From: Lachnospiraceae bacterium
GTDB lineage: Bacteria; Bacillota; Clostridia; Lachnospirales; Lachnospiraceae
Assembly (NCBI GenBank): GCA_024697065.1
Contig: JAILGE010000034.1
Coordinates: forward strand, 1 to 56,169
Direction: 5' to 3'
Length of the DNA: 56,169 nt
Shown here one piece after another: positions 18,749-27,495 of the stretch. The position numbers and the translations under genes were made by a program. Below the pieces are notes generated by a model. That model was not told where the DNA came from. It ran no database searches and saw only the letters and a list, made by a program, of their open reading frames with translations. Positions within the stretch are counted from its first letter, which is position 1. Every line of letters starts with the position of its first letter.

Positions 18749-18777
18749 ATTATACCAAGTATAACAGGCTCTTTCAA
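18749..18777 (-). promoter_or_regulatory. promoter of the polysaccharide operon
   Basis: TTGAAA (18772-18777), a 17-base spacer and a perfect TATAAT (18749-18754) on the minus strand, about 30 bases before the sugar transferase ATG. The -35 overlaps the stop codon of the upstream GT2 gene, so the operon has an internal or independent start within a continuous gene array. Confidence 0.82.
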
Positions 18778-19556
18778 AGCCGCCTGAGTGTTGCGCGCCA
18801 TGCCCAGCCAAAGAAATACCATACGCTCTCGGGAAGACTTAACTTCTCGACTTTACGGTACAGGAACCAGATGCGTCTTACAGCTTCCAACTTGTCTGAA
18901 GACAGGCTGTTCGTACCGGTACGGTATATCGTAAGATTACGATCCAGTCCGTATCCCGTAACACCTCTCTTTAATATCTTCCACCAGCTTGCGGTGTCTT
19001 CGCTCTCTACTGCGGGCATCATTATCTCATCCTTGGTGATCTTCTTCATGTCAAACATTACTGTCGATGTAAAGATCACCGTTCTCGGCAAAGCATGTCT
19101 GTAATCAAGCTTTTGGGGAACATGAACGATCCTTCCGGTTCCCTCGGCCTTTGAATTTCCGAATTCATAAGCTGTAAAGGAAAATACCGCTTCATTCCCG
19201 ATCATGAATCTGACCTGTTCGGAGAGCTTATCCTTCATCCACAGATCATCCGCATCAAGATAAGCTATAAACCGCCCCGACGCAGAGCCTATACCGAGGT
19301 TTCTGGCATGAGCCGCTCCATGGCTTCCGTGATTGACTATAACGCGGATCCTTTCATCTTTCTTCTCTATGCTTTTGAGCAATTCAAGGGTCCCGTCCGA
19401 AGAATTATCCTCTACGAGTAACAGTTCAAAATCCCTGTAGCTCTGATCAAGAACGCTTGCTACGGTGCCTTCGATATATTTCTCCGCATTATGAACGGGA
19501 ATTATTATACTTACTTTTGCTCCCTTTACTTTATCAGAACTTTGCGTAGAGCACAT
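18774..19556 (-). CDS. glycosyltransferase family 2
   Basis: A 260-residue GT2 enzyme: VSIIIPVHNAEKYIEGTV, LLVEDNSSDGTLEL and FIAYLDADDLWMKDKL. The ATG at 19556 is preferred to 19574 because AGGAG lies just before it; the gene then overlaps the end of the upstream membrane gene by about 23 bases. The C-terminus (WYFFGWAWRATLRRL) is hydrophobic and may touch the membrane. It is separated from the main operon by the 18749-18777 promoter, so it may decorate a sugar independently. Confidence 0.88.
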   Translation of the reverse strand: MCSTQSSDKVKGAKVSIIIPVHNAEKYIEGTVASVLDQSYRDFELLLVEDNSSDGTLELLKSIEKKDERIRVIVNHGSHGAAHARNLGIGSASGRFIAYLDADDLWMKDKLSEQVRFMIGNEAVFSFTAYEFGNSKAEGTGRIVHVPQKLDYRHALPRTVIFTSTVMFDMKKITKDEIMMPAVESEDTASWWKILKRGVTGYGLDRNLTIYRTGTNSLSSDKLEAVRRIWFLYRKVEKLSLPESVWYFFGWAWRATLRRL

Positions 19557-20508
19557 ATCTCTCTCCTGTTTCATACAACACGTAATCGCCTGATCTGTCA
19601 GGATAAATGAACTTCTCAGTCCTGTGCTTTCTGCCGAATATCATTCCTTCACCGAATATACATTCCGCAGAACCTGCCGTCAGATCTCCCGGATCGAATT
19701 CACCCGCCTTATATGCCGATGTCTCTTCTATGATCACGGCGTCTCCGTCGGAATTGATCTCCGCATCGGGGATATCCCTGTCGATAACGATAAGATCCAC
19801 GCCATGTGCTCCCGCTATCTCCGTCAGTTCCTTCAGCTTCGCTCTGGGTCTCATCATTGCATCATGAAGCTCATACTGCCAGTCGCTGTAATATGTCCTC
19901 TGTCCCGGATCGATATTACCGTTCCACATTTCCTCGCCATAGGCTGTGCATATGGCCGGATCATAGCGTCGCACCGCTTCCATCATCCTGTCCTGAGTGA
20001 CGATGAGGATTTTTTCCTTACTGTTGGCGGATCTGAATTCATCTATTACAGACAGTCCCTCACTGAATTCCGGATTGGCATAGGAGATATCCTCCACCGG
20101 TTTGAAACTTTCCGCATTATATGATGTGGTACCTGCCAAAAGCATCAGTGCAGTAAATGCTATTCCCAACGCAAAAGCATTCCGTGTCGATACCGATCCC
20201 TTATATCCTTCATAGACAACACCCATCAGAACGGGCATCATTGGAAGGAGCCACAGATGCATATTGGACTTTAACAGCCCCGGCACCCAGTTCTTTACAA
20301 AGAACAGATATGGCGGACTTATTAGCAGCAGAAGGAGTATGGATGCATACCAGAAAAGGAATGATGTCTCTCTCTTTCCTCTGGCTCTCGCATACCACAA
20401 TGCCAGCAGTCCTGCCAGGAACAATCCCGTGAGGCCCGCCGTGGAACCTGCCTTACCCAGATTCTCTCTCATCTCATACAGAAGTCCGGCTAAAAATTCC
20501 ATACTCAA
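19534..20508 (-). CDS. membrane protein with C-terminal soluble domain, downstream half of a coupled pair
   Basis: A 324-residue protein with about four hydrophobic helices in residues 20-135 and a soluble C-terminal domain (~140-324) with alternating strands and helices (EKILIVTQDRMMEAVRRY; VDLIVIDRDIPD). It begins with TTG (or ATG six bases later) after AGGAGG, overlapping the stop of the upstream membrane gene. Together the two resemble a single GT-C-like polytopic protein with extracytoplasmic tail of the type found as one chain in related bacteria (inference). No catalytic motif was identified. Confidence 0.6.
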   Translation of the reverse strand: MSMEFLAGLLYEMRENLGKAGSTAGLTGLFLAGLLALWYARARGKRETSFLFWYASILLLLLISPPYLFFVKNWVPGLLKSNMHLWLLPMMPVLMGVVYEGYKGSVSTRNAFALGIAFTALMLLAGTTSYNAESFKPVEDISYANPEFSEGLSVIDEFRSANSKEKILIVTQDRMMEAVRRYDPAICTAYGEEMWNGNIDPGQRTYYSDWQYELHDAMMRPRAKLKELTEIAGAHGVDLIVIDRDIPDAEINSDGDAVIIEETSAYKAGEFDPGDLTAGSAECIFGEGMIFGRKHRTEKFIYPDRSGDYVLYETGERYVLYAKF

Positions 20509-21521
20509 CCGGCCCTCCTTTTCTCCGTACCGCTTTCCGCACGGGAGATAAGAGATGCGGCAATGCTTATGATCATCACGGCGATCACCGGCACCGCACT
20601 TCGCTGAATATCAGCAGCAAAAAGAGTAACCGCTGCTGCCATCAAAAGATAAATGATCCTGTTCTTTCTTTTATTGCCGAATATCAGATAACAAAGATAT
20701 GCAATATAGGGAACAAGCACTGAAAATACGAGGTTTTCACCTCTGAATCCTCTGTGTATCATGCTGTAGAATATTCCGTCGGGAGAGAAAGACCCGCAGA
20801 TATTAAGTATTCCCAGCATGGAATAGAGTATTCCGGCGGTTTTCCTGCCTTCATTATCCTTTCCACAGAAGATATCTATCCAACGCCCGTAAGCCATATA
20901 TTCGAGAATGAGCATAAGGATCGGTGCCACGCGATAAAGGATCGCATAAACCAGATCACTTCCTCCCGCAACAGCCGCAAGCATTGCGTAAAAGGAATCA
21001 AGTTCCGGAAGCCTTCCGTAAAAAGATACCGCATATCCGTTTGTCATTCCGGTGTCAGGATCGATGAAATGGAGTCTTCCGGAGTAAAGTATCGTAAGCA
21101 CCGATTCCGTCGTTCTGTCATCGGAAAGATCCGGATAAAAGAGAAAATAAGATACGGCCTGTATGATGAAAATGATGACCGCGGGTATAAAACTCTTCGG
21201 TATCACAAAATCCGAATACCACTCTTTGGGCTTGTAATTTCTGATCTTTATGGCAGCACTTATGGCACATATAGTCAGAACCATCATGATATAGAATCTG
21301 ACTCCCGTGGAAAAACTTATTCCCGTATAAGATACAGTAAGAGCATCCGCTTCCCACAAAATAAACAGGGCAAACATGCCCGTAAGGCACATTTCCCCTG
21401 TTCCAAAAGAATCTAAGTCTGAATGATCATGCTGTTTTCCATACCCTAATACGGCCTCCCTTATGAGGCTTCCCGTCCAGTATGCCGCAAATAGCAAAAA
21501 TACAGTCAACAGATAGATCAT
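20505..21521 (-). CDS. polytopic membrane protein, upstream half of a coupled pair (DUF6077-like)
   Basis: A 338-residue protein with about nine hydrophobic segments. The loop FLFYPDLSDDRTTESVLTIL carries the acidic patch usual for the first big loop of GT-C enzymes, and YGRWIDIFCGKDNEGRK is a cytosolic loop. I associate it, with modest certainty, with the DUF6077 membrane family. It starts three bases after fcl and ends by overlapping the 324-residue gene, so the three are co-transcribed. Likely role: transfer or handling of lipid-linked sugar. Confidence 0.6.
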   Translation of the reverse strand: MIYLLTVFLLFAAYWTGSLIREAVLGYGKQHDHSDLDSFGTGEMCLTGMFALFILWEADALTVSYTGISFSTGVRFYIMMVLTICAISAAIKIRNYKPKEWYSDFVIPKSFIPAVIIFIIQAVSYFLFYPDLSDDRTTESVLTILYSGRLHFIDPDTGMTNGYAVSFYGRLPELDSFYAMLAAVAGGSDLVYAILYRVAPILMLILEYMAYGRWIDIFCGKDNEGRKTAGILYSMLGILNICGSFSPDGIFYSMIHRGFRGENLVFSVLVPYIAYLCYLIFGNKRKNRIIYLLMAAAVTLFAADIQRSAVPVIAVMIISIAASLISRAESGTEKRRAG

Positions 21522-21524
21522 AGA

Positions 21525-22469
21525 TCACATGCCTCTGGCCTGTGAGACATTTTCCTTAAACCATTCATAAGCAAGCTTAACACCCTCTTCAAGATCAACC
21601 TTGTGCGTAAATCCGAGGCTGTGAAGCTTTGTAACGTCAGTAAGCTTTCTGGGTGTTCCATCCGGCATATCGCTGTTCCATACGATCTCGCCTTCGAATC
21701 CTACGGTCTTCTTTACAAGTTCCGCAAGCTCCTTGATGGTAAGCTCCTTGCCTGTTCCGATGTTGACATGCTGCTCTCCGTCATAATGCTCGAGCAGGAA
21801 TACGCATGCATCCGCCATATCATCAACATAGAGGAACTCACGAAGCGGAGATCCCGTTCCCCAAAGCTCAACACTCTTGGCTCCGCTTATCTTTGCCTCG
21901 TGGAACTTTCTGATCATGGCAGGAAGTACATGGGATCCCTGAAGCTCATAGTTATCATAAGGTCCGTAAAGATTGGTAGGCATACAGCTGATGAAATTGT
22001 CACCATACTGACGCTTGAAGAATCTGCACATCTCAAGTCCGGAGATCTTGGCTATGGCATATGCTTCATTTGTAGGCTCAAGAGGGCCTGTCAGAAGTGC
22101 ATCTTCGGGAATGGGCTGAGGCGCCATCTTGGGATAGATGCATGTGCTTCCCAGGAATAAAAGCTTCTTTACTTTGAAATCATGACAGCACTTTATCACA
22201 TTGCACTGTATCTGCATATTTTCATAAGCGAAATCTGCAGGAGCGGTATTATTTGCATTGATACCTCCAACTTTCGCAGCCGCAAGAACAACAACGTCAG
22301 GATGCTCTTTTTCAAAGAAATCCCTTACTGCTGCCTGATCCGTAAGATCCAGCTCTTTGTGTGTTCTTCCTATCACATTCTCGTATCCGCTTCTTTTAAG
22401 TGATCTGACAATTGCCGATCCAACCAGTCCTCTGTGTCCCGCAACATAAATCTTGTCTGTTTTTTCCAT
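21525..22469 (-). CDS. fcl: GDP-L-fucose synthase
   Basis: This NADPH-dependent SDR enzyme epimerises and reduces GDP-4-keto-6-deoxymannose to GDP-L-fucose. Visible: [14 protein letters not shown] (Rossmann Gly motif, residues ~8-21), [19 protein letters not shown], catalytic YAIAK, and [16 protein letters not shown]; normal length (314). The ATG at 22469 follows AGGAG by five bases; the upstream in-frame ATG at 22487 has no ribosome binding site. It implies fucose in the glycan. The partner GDP-mannose 4,6-dehydratase (gmd) is not in this window. Confidence 0.94.
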   Translation of the reverse strand: MEKTDKIYVAGHRGLVGSAIVRSLKRSGYENVIGRTHKELDLTDQAAVRDFFEKEHPDVVVLAAAKVGGINANNTAPADFAYENMQIQCNVIKCCHDFKVKKLLFLGSTCIYPKMAPQPIPEDALLTGPLEPTNEAYAIAKISGLEMCRFFKRQYGDNFISCMPTNLYGPYDNYELQGSHVLPAMIRKFHEAKISGAKSVELWGTGSPLREFLYVDDMADACVFLLEHYDGEQHVNIGTGKELTIKELAELVKKTVGFEGEIVWNSDMPDGTPRKLTDVTKLHSLGFTHKVDLEEGVKLAYEWFKENVSQARGM

Positions 22470-22508
22470 TTTCGCTCCTTTATACAATCTGTATAATTTT
22501 AAAAAAAT

Positions 22509-22537
22509 TTGTATTTTTATCCGGTTACTCTTATAAT
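22509..22537 (+). promoter_or_regulatory. promoter of the DUF212 membrane gene
   Basis: TTGTAT (22509-22514), a 17-base spacer and TATAAT (22532-22537) on the plus strand. Transcription would start near 22544, about 53 bases before the ATG at 22597. The same intergenic region must also promote fcl on the other strand; no convincing minus-strand promoter was found there. Confidence 0.75.
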
Positions 22538-22596
22538 TGTTTTATTCGCAAAGCAATGAAATTGCCCGCGATAAATATATTTTATACGGAGTACCA

Positions 22597-23070
22597 ATGA
22601 ATAATCATTTTTATGATCTTATACATAATGCCGCTCTTCTATCTGCCGTTTCCGGCTGGCTGGTGGCACAGATCTCAAAAACAATACTTCACACAATAGT
22701 CAGCAGAAAATTCGATGCTGAGCGTCTGGTCGGAACAGGCGGTATGCCCAGCTCTCACTCCGCAACGGTTTGCGGTCTTGCTACAGGTGTGTTCTTAAGC
22801 AGCGGTGCGGGAAGCGTTGAATTTGCTGTCGCTGCCGCACTTGCGATAATAGTTATGTATGATGCTCTCGGCATTCGCCGTCAGGCCGGAGAACAGGCGA
22901 AGGTCCTCAATGAGATGATCGAAGTCTTCAGCAATATGGGTAAGGATATCTCCCCGGAAGACCGTCTTAAGGAATTTGTCGGACATACGCCTTTTCAGGT
23001 TTTCGTCGGCGCTTTGATCGGTGTCGGTATGGGAATACTTATGTACAATGTCGTAATTCCCATGTTCTGA
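22597..23070 (+). CDS. divergent PAP2 family (DUF212/YuiD-like) membrane protein
   Basis: A 157-residue protein with four hydrophobic segments and the motif GTGGMPSSHSATVCGL (around residue 45), the signature of the DUF212 group, distant relatives of PAP2 phosphatases. In full PAP2 enzymes the SxxH residues take part in phosphate chemistry; in this group activity is not established. The ATG at 22597 is chosen because CGGAG precedes it and because the frame upstream (from 22537) overlaps the promoter. It is divergent from fcl and convergent with rfbD. Confidence 0.85.
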   Translation: MNNHFYDLIHNAALLSAVSGWLVAQISKTILHTIVSRKFDAERLVGTGGMPSSHSATVCGLATGVFLSSGAGSVEFAVAAALAIIVMYDALGIRRQAGEQAKVLNEMIEVFSNMGKDISPEDRLKEFVGHTPFQVFVGALIGVGMGILMYNVVIPMF

Positions 23071-23095
23071 TCCCGACAGACAATCCCTTTAAACA

Positions 23096-23965
23096 TCAGA
23101 TATTATATTTCATTTCTTCGATATATTCCCTTATCGCATCATGCCAGTCTTTGAATCTTATATCGGTATTCAGCCTGAACATGTAATTATCAAGTGCCGA
23201 ATATGCCGGGCGTGATGCTGAATCCGGGAATCTTCTCTTATATTCTTCGGAACTGATATGTTCAACAGTTGTCTTTCTTCCCGCAAGCTTAAAGATCTCT
23301 TCAGTGAAGTCTGCCCATGAGCAGATACCCTCACATGTACCATGATAGAGACCATATTCATTGGTGGGAAGCAGCTCGTGGATAGCTCTTGCAAGTTCCG
23401 ATGCCGATGTGGGATTTCCCAGCTGGTCGTCCACTACACCTATGGTGTCATGCTTCTCCGATAAGGATAACATGGTCTTAACAAAGTTTTTGCCATCACC
23501 GTAAAGCCATGCGGTTCTGATCATAAAGTACTTGTCCGAAAAATCTTTTACAAAATTCTCTCCCGCAAGCTTTGTCCTTCCGTAAGCGCTCTTGGGGCAT
23601 GTCGCATCAAACTCTTTATAAGGAGATGTGCCGTTTCCCGGAAATACATAGTCTGTTGAGATGTGAACGAGCTTTGCTCCCACTTCTCTTGCAGCAACCG
23701 CAAGATTTCTGGGACCGATGGCATTGATCTTCATTGCCAGATCCTCGTTCTTCTCACAGCCGTCAACATTGGTATATGCGGCGCAGTTAACCACCGCATA
23801 CGGATTGATATCCTTAATATAAGCTATAAGCTCATCCGACTTGGTGATATCGATCTGATCCACATCAGTTCCGATATACTCAAATCTGTCATCTTTTCCA
23901 AGCTCTATCTTGAGTGCTCTTCCCAACTGACCATTGCATCCTGTAACGACAACCTTCTCGCTCAT
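23096..23965 (-). CDS. rfbD: dTDP-4-dehydrorhamnose reductase
   Basis: RfbD catalyses the last step of dTDP-L-rhamnose synthesis. VVVTGCNGQLGRALKIEL gives the NAD(P)H site, VHISTDYVFPG and catalytic YGRTKLAGE follow, and ASELARAIHEL is typical of the C-terminal half; 289 residues is normal length. The ATG lies three bases after leuA, and its ribosome binding site (GGAGGAAA) is made of the last leuA codons, so translation is coupled to leuA. rfbA, rfbB and rfbC are absent from the window. Confidence 0.94.
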   Translation of the reverse strand: MSEKVVVTGCNGQLGRALKIELGKDDRFEYIGTDVDQIDITKSDELIAYIKDINPYAVVNCAAYTNVDGCEKNEDLAMKINAIGPRNLAVAAREVGAKLVHISTDYVFPGNGTSPYKEFDATCPKSAYGRTKLAGENFVKDFSDKYFMIRTAWLYGDGKNFVKTMLSLSEKHDTIGVVDDQLGNPTSASELARAIHELLPTNEYGLYHGTCEGICSWADFTEEIFKLAGRKTTVEHISSEEYKRRFPDSASRPAYSALDNYMFRLNTDIRFKDWHDAIREYIEEMKYNI

Positions 23966-23968
23966 TTT

Positions 23969-25648
23969 TTATTTTCCTCCAAGTGAAAGTCTGTTAAATC
24001 CTGAGAACATCGCGCGAACCGAAGCGCGTGTGATATTTGAACTTACACCTACTCCGTATGTGGTCTCACCGGTATCGGAATTAAGCATATGAATATACGC
24101 AGCCGCCTGTGAGTTGGAACCGCTCTGAAGAGCATGCTCCTCGTAATCAAGGATCTTGATCTTCTTGCCGAAGGTCTCGGTAAGGCCGTGCTTAACAGCA
24201 TCCAGAGGTCCGTTTCCTACGGCATCAAATGCCTTCTCTTCTCCGTGATCCGTATATGTCAGATGGATCCTTGTATCAAATTCGCTCTCTGTCTCACCTG
24301 ACAGATCCTCCACCTTAAGCTTGCGGAAGTGGATAGGCTCTTTCTTGTCCAGATATTCTTCCCTGAACTTATCCATAATGGTCTCGGGAGAAACCTCACC
24401 GGCCTTCTCGGATATAGCCTGTATTACATCTGCAAATTCTCTCTGCATTCCCTTTGGAAGCTTGAATCCGAAATATGTATCCATTACGAATGCAACACCG
24501 CCCTTGCCGGACTGTGAATTAATACGAACTATGGGCTCATACTCTCTACCGATATCCGAAGGATCGATGGGAAGATAGGGAACCGCCCATATCTCACTCT
24601 TTCTCTCCTTCATAGCATGAACACCCTTATTGATGGCATCCTGATGAGATCCGGAGAAGGCTGTAAATACAAGCTTTCCGGCATAAGGATGTCTGGGATG
24701 GATATCCATCTTGCAGCATCTCTCGAAAAGTTCGATCGCCTCTCTGATATTATCCAGAGCAAGTTCGGGATCGATACCCTGTGAAAACATATTGTAAGCA
24801 AGAGTTACTATATCTACATTTCCTGTTCTCTCACCGTTTCCGAAAAGAGTACCCTCTATTCTGTCCGCACCGGCAAGAAGTGAGAGCTCAGCCGTTGCAA
24901 CACCCTCTCCTCTGTCATTGTGAGGATGAACGGAAAGGATTACACTGTCCCTTCTCTTCATATTTTTGGACATATACTCGATCCTGTCGGCAAATACGTT
25001 GGGTGTGGTCATCTCTACGGTTGAAGGCAGATTGATGATCATCTTATGTTCCGGAGTAGGTCCCCACTCTTCTATAACGGCATTGCAAACTTCAAGTGCA
25101 TAATCAAGCTCTGTTCCCGTAAAGCTCTCGGGAGAATATTCAAGTATGGTCTCACCGTCATACATATCCATATGGCGCTTAACCATCTGAACACCCTTAA
25201 CCGCTATATCTATAACCTGCTGCTTGTCGGCATGGAATACAACATCTCTCTGAAGTGTGGATGTTGAATTGTAGATATGCATTATGAATGACTTTGTACC
25301 GCGTACGGTCTCAAAATTTCTGATGATCTGCTCTTCACGGCACTGTGCCAGTACCTGGAGTCTTACATCATCGGGGAGCATCTTTCTCTCTATGATCTCA
25401 CGTATGAAATCATATTCGATCTGGCTTGCTGCGGGGAATCCCACTTCAATGTCCTTAAATCCCAGCTTTACGAGATAATTAAAGAACTCGATCTTTTCCG
25501 ATACTACCATGGGATCTATCAGGGCCTGATTGCCGTCTCTCAGATCCACGCTGCACCAAATGGGTGCTTTCTGTATTTCTTTCTCCGGCCATGTTCTCTC
25601 CGGAAATTTTTCAACCGGTACTCTCTGGTACTTCTTATAATTTAACAT
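23969..25648 (-). CDS. leuA: 2-isopropylmalate synthase
   Basis: LeuA condenses acetyl-CoA with 2-ketoisovalerate, the first committed step to leucine. The 559-residue protein is the longer LeuA type: CSVDLRDGNQALIDPM (metal/catalytic Arg-Asp, ~residue 34), HPHNDRGEGVATAE (metal His pair, ~residue 242), GNGERTGNVD, and a C-terminal regulatory domain from ~430 (feedback by leucine in this family). The start follows GGAGGAAGAA. The 25649-25727 leader has a small AGCGG/CCGCT hairpin but no recognisable T-box or leucine-rich leader peptide. Only rfbD follows it; leuB/C/D are absent here. Confidence 0.95.
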   Translation of the reverse strand: MLNYKKYQRVPVEKFPERTWPEKEIQKAPIWCSVDLRDGNQALIDPMVVSEKIEFFNYLVKLGFKDIEVGFPAASQIEYDFIREIIERKMLPDDVRLQVLAQCREEQIIRNFETVRGTKSFIMHIYNSTSTLQRDVVFHADKQQVIDIAVKGVQMVKRHMDMYDGETILEYSPESFTGTELDYALEVCNAVIEEWGPTPEHKMIINLPSTVEMTTPNVFADRIEYMSKNMKRRDSVILSVHPHNDRGEGVATAELSLLAGADRIEGTLFGNGERTGNVDIVTLAYNMFSQGIDPELALDNIREAIELFERCCKMDIHPRHPYAGKLVFTAFSGSHQDAINKGVHAMKERKSEIWAVPYLPIDPSDIGREYEPIVRINSQSGKGGVAFVMDTYFGFKLPKGMQREFADVIQAISEKAGEVSPETIMDKFREEYLDKKEPIHFRKLKVEDLSGETESEFDTRIHLTYTDHGEEKAFDAVGNGPLDAVKHGLTETFGKKIKILDYEEHALQSGSNSQAAAYIHMLNSDTGETTYGVGVSSNITRASVRAMFSGFNRLSLGGK

Positions 25649-25727
25649 TTCTTCCTCCGTATATATGTTTATCAGCGGCCTAACCGCTATCCGTAAGCTT
25701 CATTCATAAGCCCGGTGTGCATAGAGC

Positions 25728-25757
25728 AAAAAAACAGCCCGCTTATGAAGCAGGCTG
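25728..25757 (-). terminator. terminator of the HPr-like gene
   Basis: On the minus strand CAGCCTGCT (25749-25757) pairs with AGCGGGCTG (25735-25743) with one wobble, followed by seven T (25728-25734). It isolates the HPr-like gene from leuA. Confidence 0.93.
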
Positions 25758-25773
25758 CCGATCATAAGAGAAC

Positions 25774-26043
25774 CTATTGTTCTCCGGTAAGTCCGTTTTC
25801 TATGGCTTTTACCAGATGGTCCAGAGCTTCCTTCTCATCTTCGCCTTCACAGACAATCTCGATCTCATCACCGCACTTCACACACGCACCGAGCACACTT
25901 AGGACGCTCTTGGCATTGGCGGAATTTATCCCGGACGTAAAAGTAATCAGGGAACGATATTTGATCGCTTCCTTACATAGGTTTCCGGCGGGACGCAGAC
26001 TCAGCCCCATCTCGTTGATCACCTGAACTTTTTGGCTGACCAT
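25774..26043 (-). CDS. HPr-like regulatory protein lacking His15 (Crh-like)
   Basis: An 89-residue protein of HPr fold. In HPr the PTS phosphate is carried by His15 in G-[IL]-H-A-R-P-A; here the segment reads G13-L-S15-L-R-P-A19, so the phosphorylatable His is replaced by Ser. Ser46, the HPr kinase site, is kept in A44-K-S46-V-L. This is the pattern of Crh, which acts only in regulation (Ser46-P binding to CcpA in Bacillus; Crh has Gln15). It cannot be a PTS carrier by the normal route. It has its own promoter (26076-26105) and terminator, downstream of glmM. Start chosen by GGGGGA ribosome binding site. Confidence 0.88.
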   Translation of the reverse strand: MVSQKVQVINEMGLSLRPAGNLCKEAIKYRSLITFTSGINSANAKSVLSVLGACVKCGDEIEIVCEGEDEKEALDHLVKAIENGLTGEQ

Positions 26044-26075
26044 CAGCGTATCCCCCTTTTCTTAATTATGTGATG

Positions 26076-26105
26076 ATTGTATCATATTGCGTCTGTTAAA
26101 CGCAA
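26076..26105 (-). promoter_or_regulatory. putative promoter of the HPr-like gene with overlapping inverted repeat
   Basis: Minus strand TTGCGT (26100-26105), an 18-base spacer and TACAAT (26076-26081). The -35 hexamer forms one arm of the perfect inverted repeat TTGCGT/ACGCAA (26087-26092 with 26100-26105), which could be an operator. There is no T-run after it, so it is not a good terminator for glmM. Confidence 0.5.
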
Positions 26106-26127
26106 TCCGCAATTATCCTCTTTGGGA

Positions 26128-27477
26128 TCACAGAACAGTGCTTGAGATAAGCGCTGCCAACTCCTGCGCATCCTTTTCTATCATCTTCTGGTCCTTGCCT
26201 TCGATCATGACACGGACTAACGGCTCCGTTCCCGAAGGTCTGATCAGCACCCTTCCTTCTCCGGCAAATTTGGTATTGAGCTTCTCTATAGCCTGAGCTA
26301 TCTCGGGATACTCCATATACTTGTCTTTTCTGTGATTGGGCACCTTTGCATTTACCAGTGCCTGGGGCAGTACCTGCATTACGGCAGCAAGGTCGGACAG
26401 CTTTCTTCCGGTATTCTTCATTACCTCCAGCAGGTGGAGAGCGGAAAGAAGTCCGTCTCCTGTGGTATTCTCATCCAGGAAGATGATATGACCGGACTGT
26501 TCTCCTCCGAGATTTGCACCGATCTCTTTCATTCTCTCCAGAACATAACGGTCGCCCACCTTAGTCTGCTCAAGATCGATACCATTTGCTTTGGCCATGA
26601 GAGTAAAACCAAGGTTACTCATAACGGTCACCACTATCTTATCCTTGGCCAGCTTGCCCTTATCCTTCATGTAATTTCCGACGATGGCCATGATCTGGTC
26701 ACCGTCTACTATCTTGCCGTTCTCATCCACCGCAAGGCATCTGTCCGCATCACCGTCGAAAGCGATACCTATATCAGCCTTCTCGTAAACAACTCTTCCC
26801 TGCAGCTCCTGCATATGGGTGGATCCACAGTTAGCATTGATATTTGTTCCGTCGGGACTTGTGTGGATGGGTATAACATCCGCTCCAAGGCGTCTTAAAG
26901 CTTCAACGGAAGTATAATGGGATGCTCCTTCGGCACAGTCAACTACCATCTTAAGGCCGGAAAGATCAATATTAACGGCATTAACGGAGTGATTGATATA
27001 CTCCTCCTTTGCCTCCATTCGATATGTGATCCTTCCCACCTGAGGTCCCGTAACAAATTCAACACCGGTCATATTGTTCTTAATAAGAGCTTCAATCTCG
27101 TCTTCCATGGAATCGGGAAGCTTGTATCCGTCCGCATCAAAGAACTTGATACCATTGAATTCAACCGGATTGTGAGATGCGGAGATAACAACTCCCGCAT
27201 CAACTCTGTATCTTCTCGTAAGATATGCAACAGCGGGCGTAGGAACCACTCCCACGTATACGGCATTGGCTCCAACGGAACAAACACCGGCCATAAGTGC
27301 ATTGGCGAGCATATCTCCCGATATTCTTGTATCACATCCGACCATAATGGTAGGCTTGTGATCCTTCGCCTTTGTAAGTACTGTCGCTCCCGCCTGTCCC
27401 AACTGCATCGCAAGAAGCGGTGTCAGTTCGTCGTTAGCTACACCTCTTACTCCGTCTGTTCCAAATAACCTTGCCAT
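26128..27477 (-). CDS. glmM: phosphoglucosamine mutase
   Basis: GlmM turns glucosamine-6-phosphate into glucosamine-1-phosphate for UDP-GlcNAc and peptidoglycan. RLFGTDGVRGVAN opens the protein, the phosphoserine loop is VISASHNPVEFNG (~residue 100), the metal loop FDGDADRCLAVD (~240), the sugar loop GGEQSGH (~325) and the phosphate loop RPSGTEPLVRVM (~420); 449 residues is standard. AGGAGG precedes the ATG. It ends the cdaA-cdaR-glmM cluster conserved in Firmicutes, in which CdaR and GlmM are known to modulate CdaA. Confidence 0.97.
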   Translation of the reverse strand: MARLFGTDGVRGVANDELTPLLAMQLGQAGATVLTKAKDHKPTIMVGCDTRISGDMLANALMAGVCSVGANAVYVGVVPTPAVAYLTRRYRVDAGVVISASHNPVEFNGIKFFDADGYKLPDSMEDEIEALIKNNMTGVEFVTGPQVGRITYRMEAKEEYINHSVNAVNIDLSGLKMVVDCAEGASHYTSVEALRRLGADVIPIHTSPDGTNINANCGSTHMQELQGRVVYEKADIGIAFDGDADRCLAVDENGKIVDGDQIMAIVGNYMKDKGKLAKDKIVVTVMSNLGFTLMAKANGIDLEQTKVGDRYVLERMKEIGANLGGEQSGHIIFLDENTTGDGLLSALHLLEVMKNTGRKLSDLAAVMQVLPQALVNAKVPNHRKDKYMEYPEIAQAIEKLNTKFAGEGRVLIRPSGTEPLVRVMIEGKDQKMIEKDAQELAALISSTVL

Positions 27478-27495
27478 TATTCAAGCCTCCTAAAT

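Noticed and set aside
22470-22487. Upstream start for fcl at 22487
   Set aside because: The ATG at 22469 has AGGAG at five bases; the upstream one has no ribosome binding site and adds a non-conserved MYKGAK.
25649-25727. Possible T-box or leucine attenuator before leuA
   Set aside because: No T-box consensus, no Leu-rich leader peptide and only a five-base-pair hairpin without T-run are seen.
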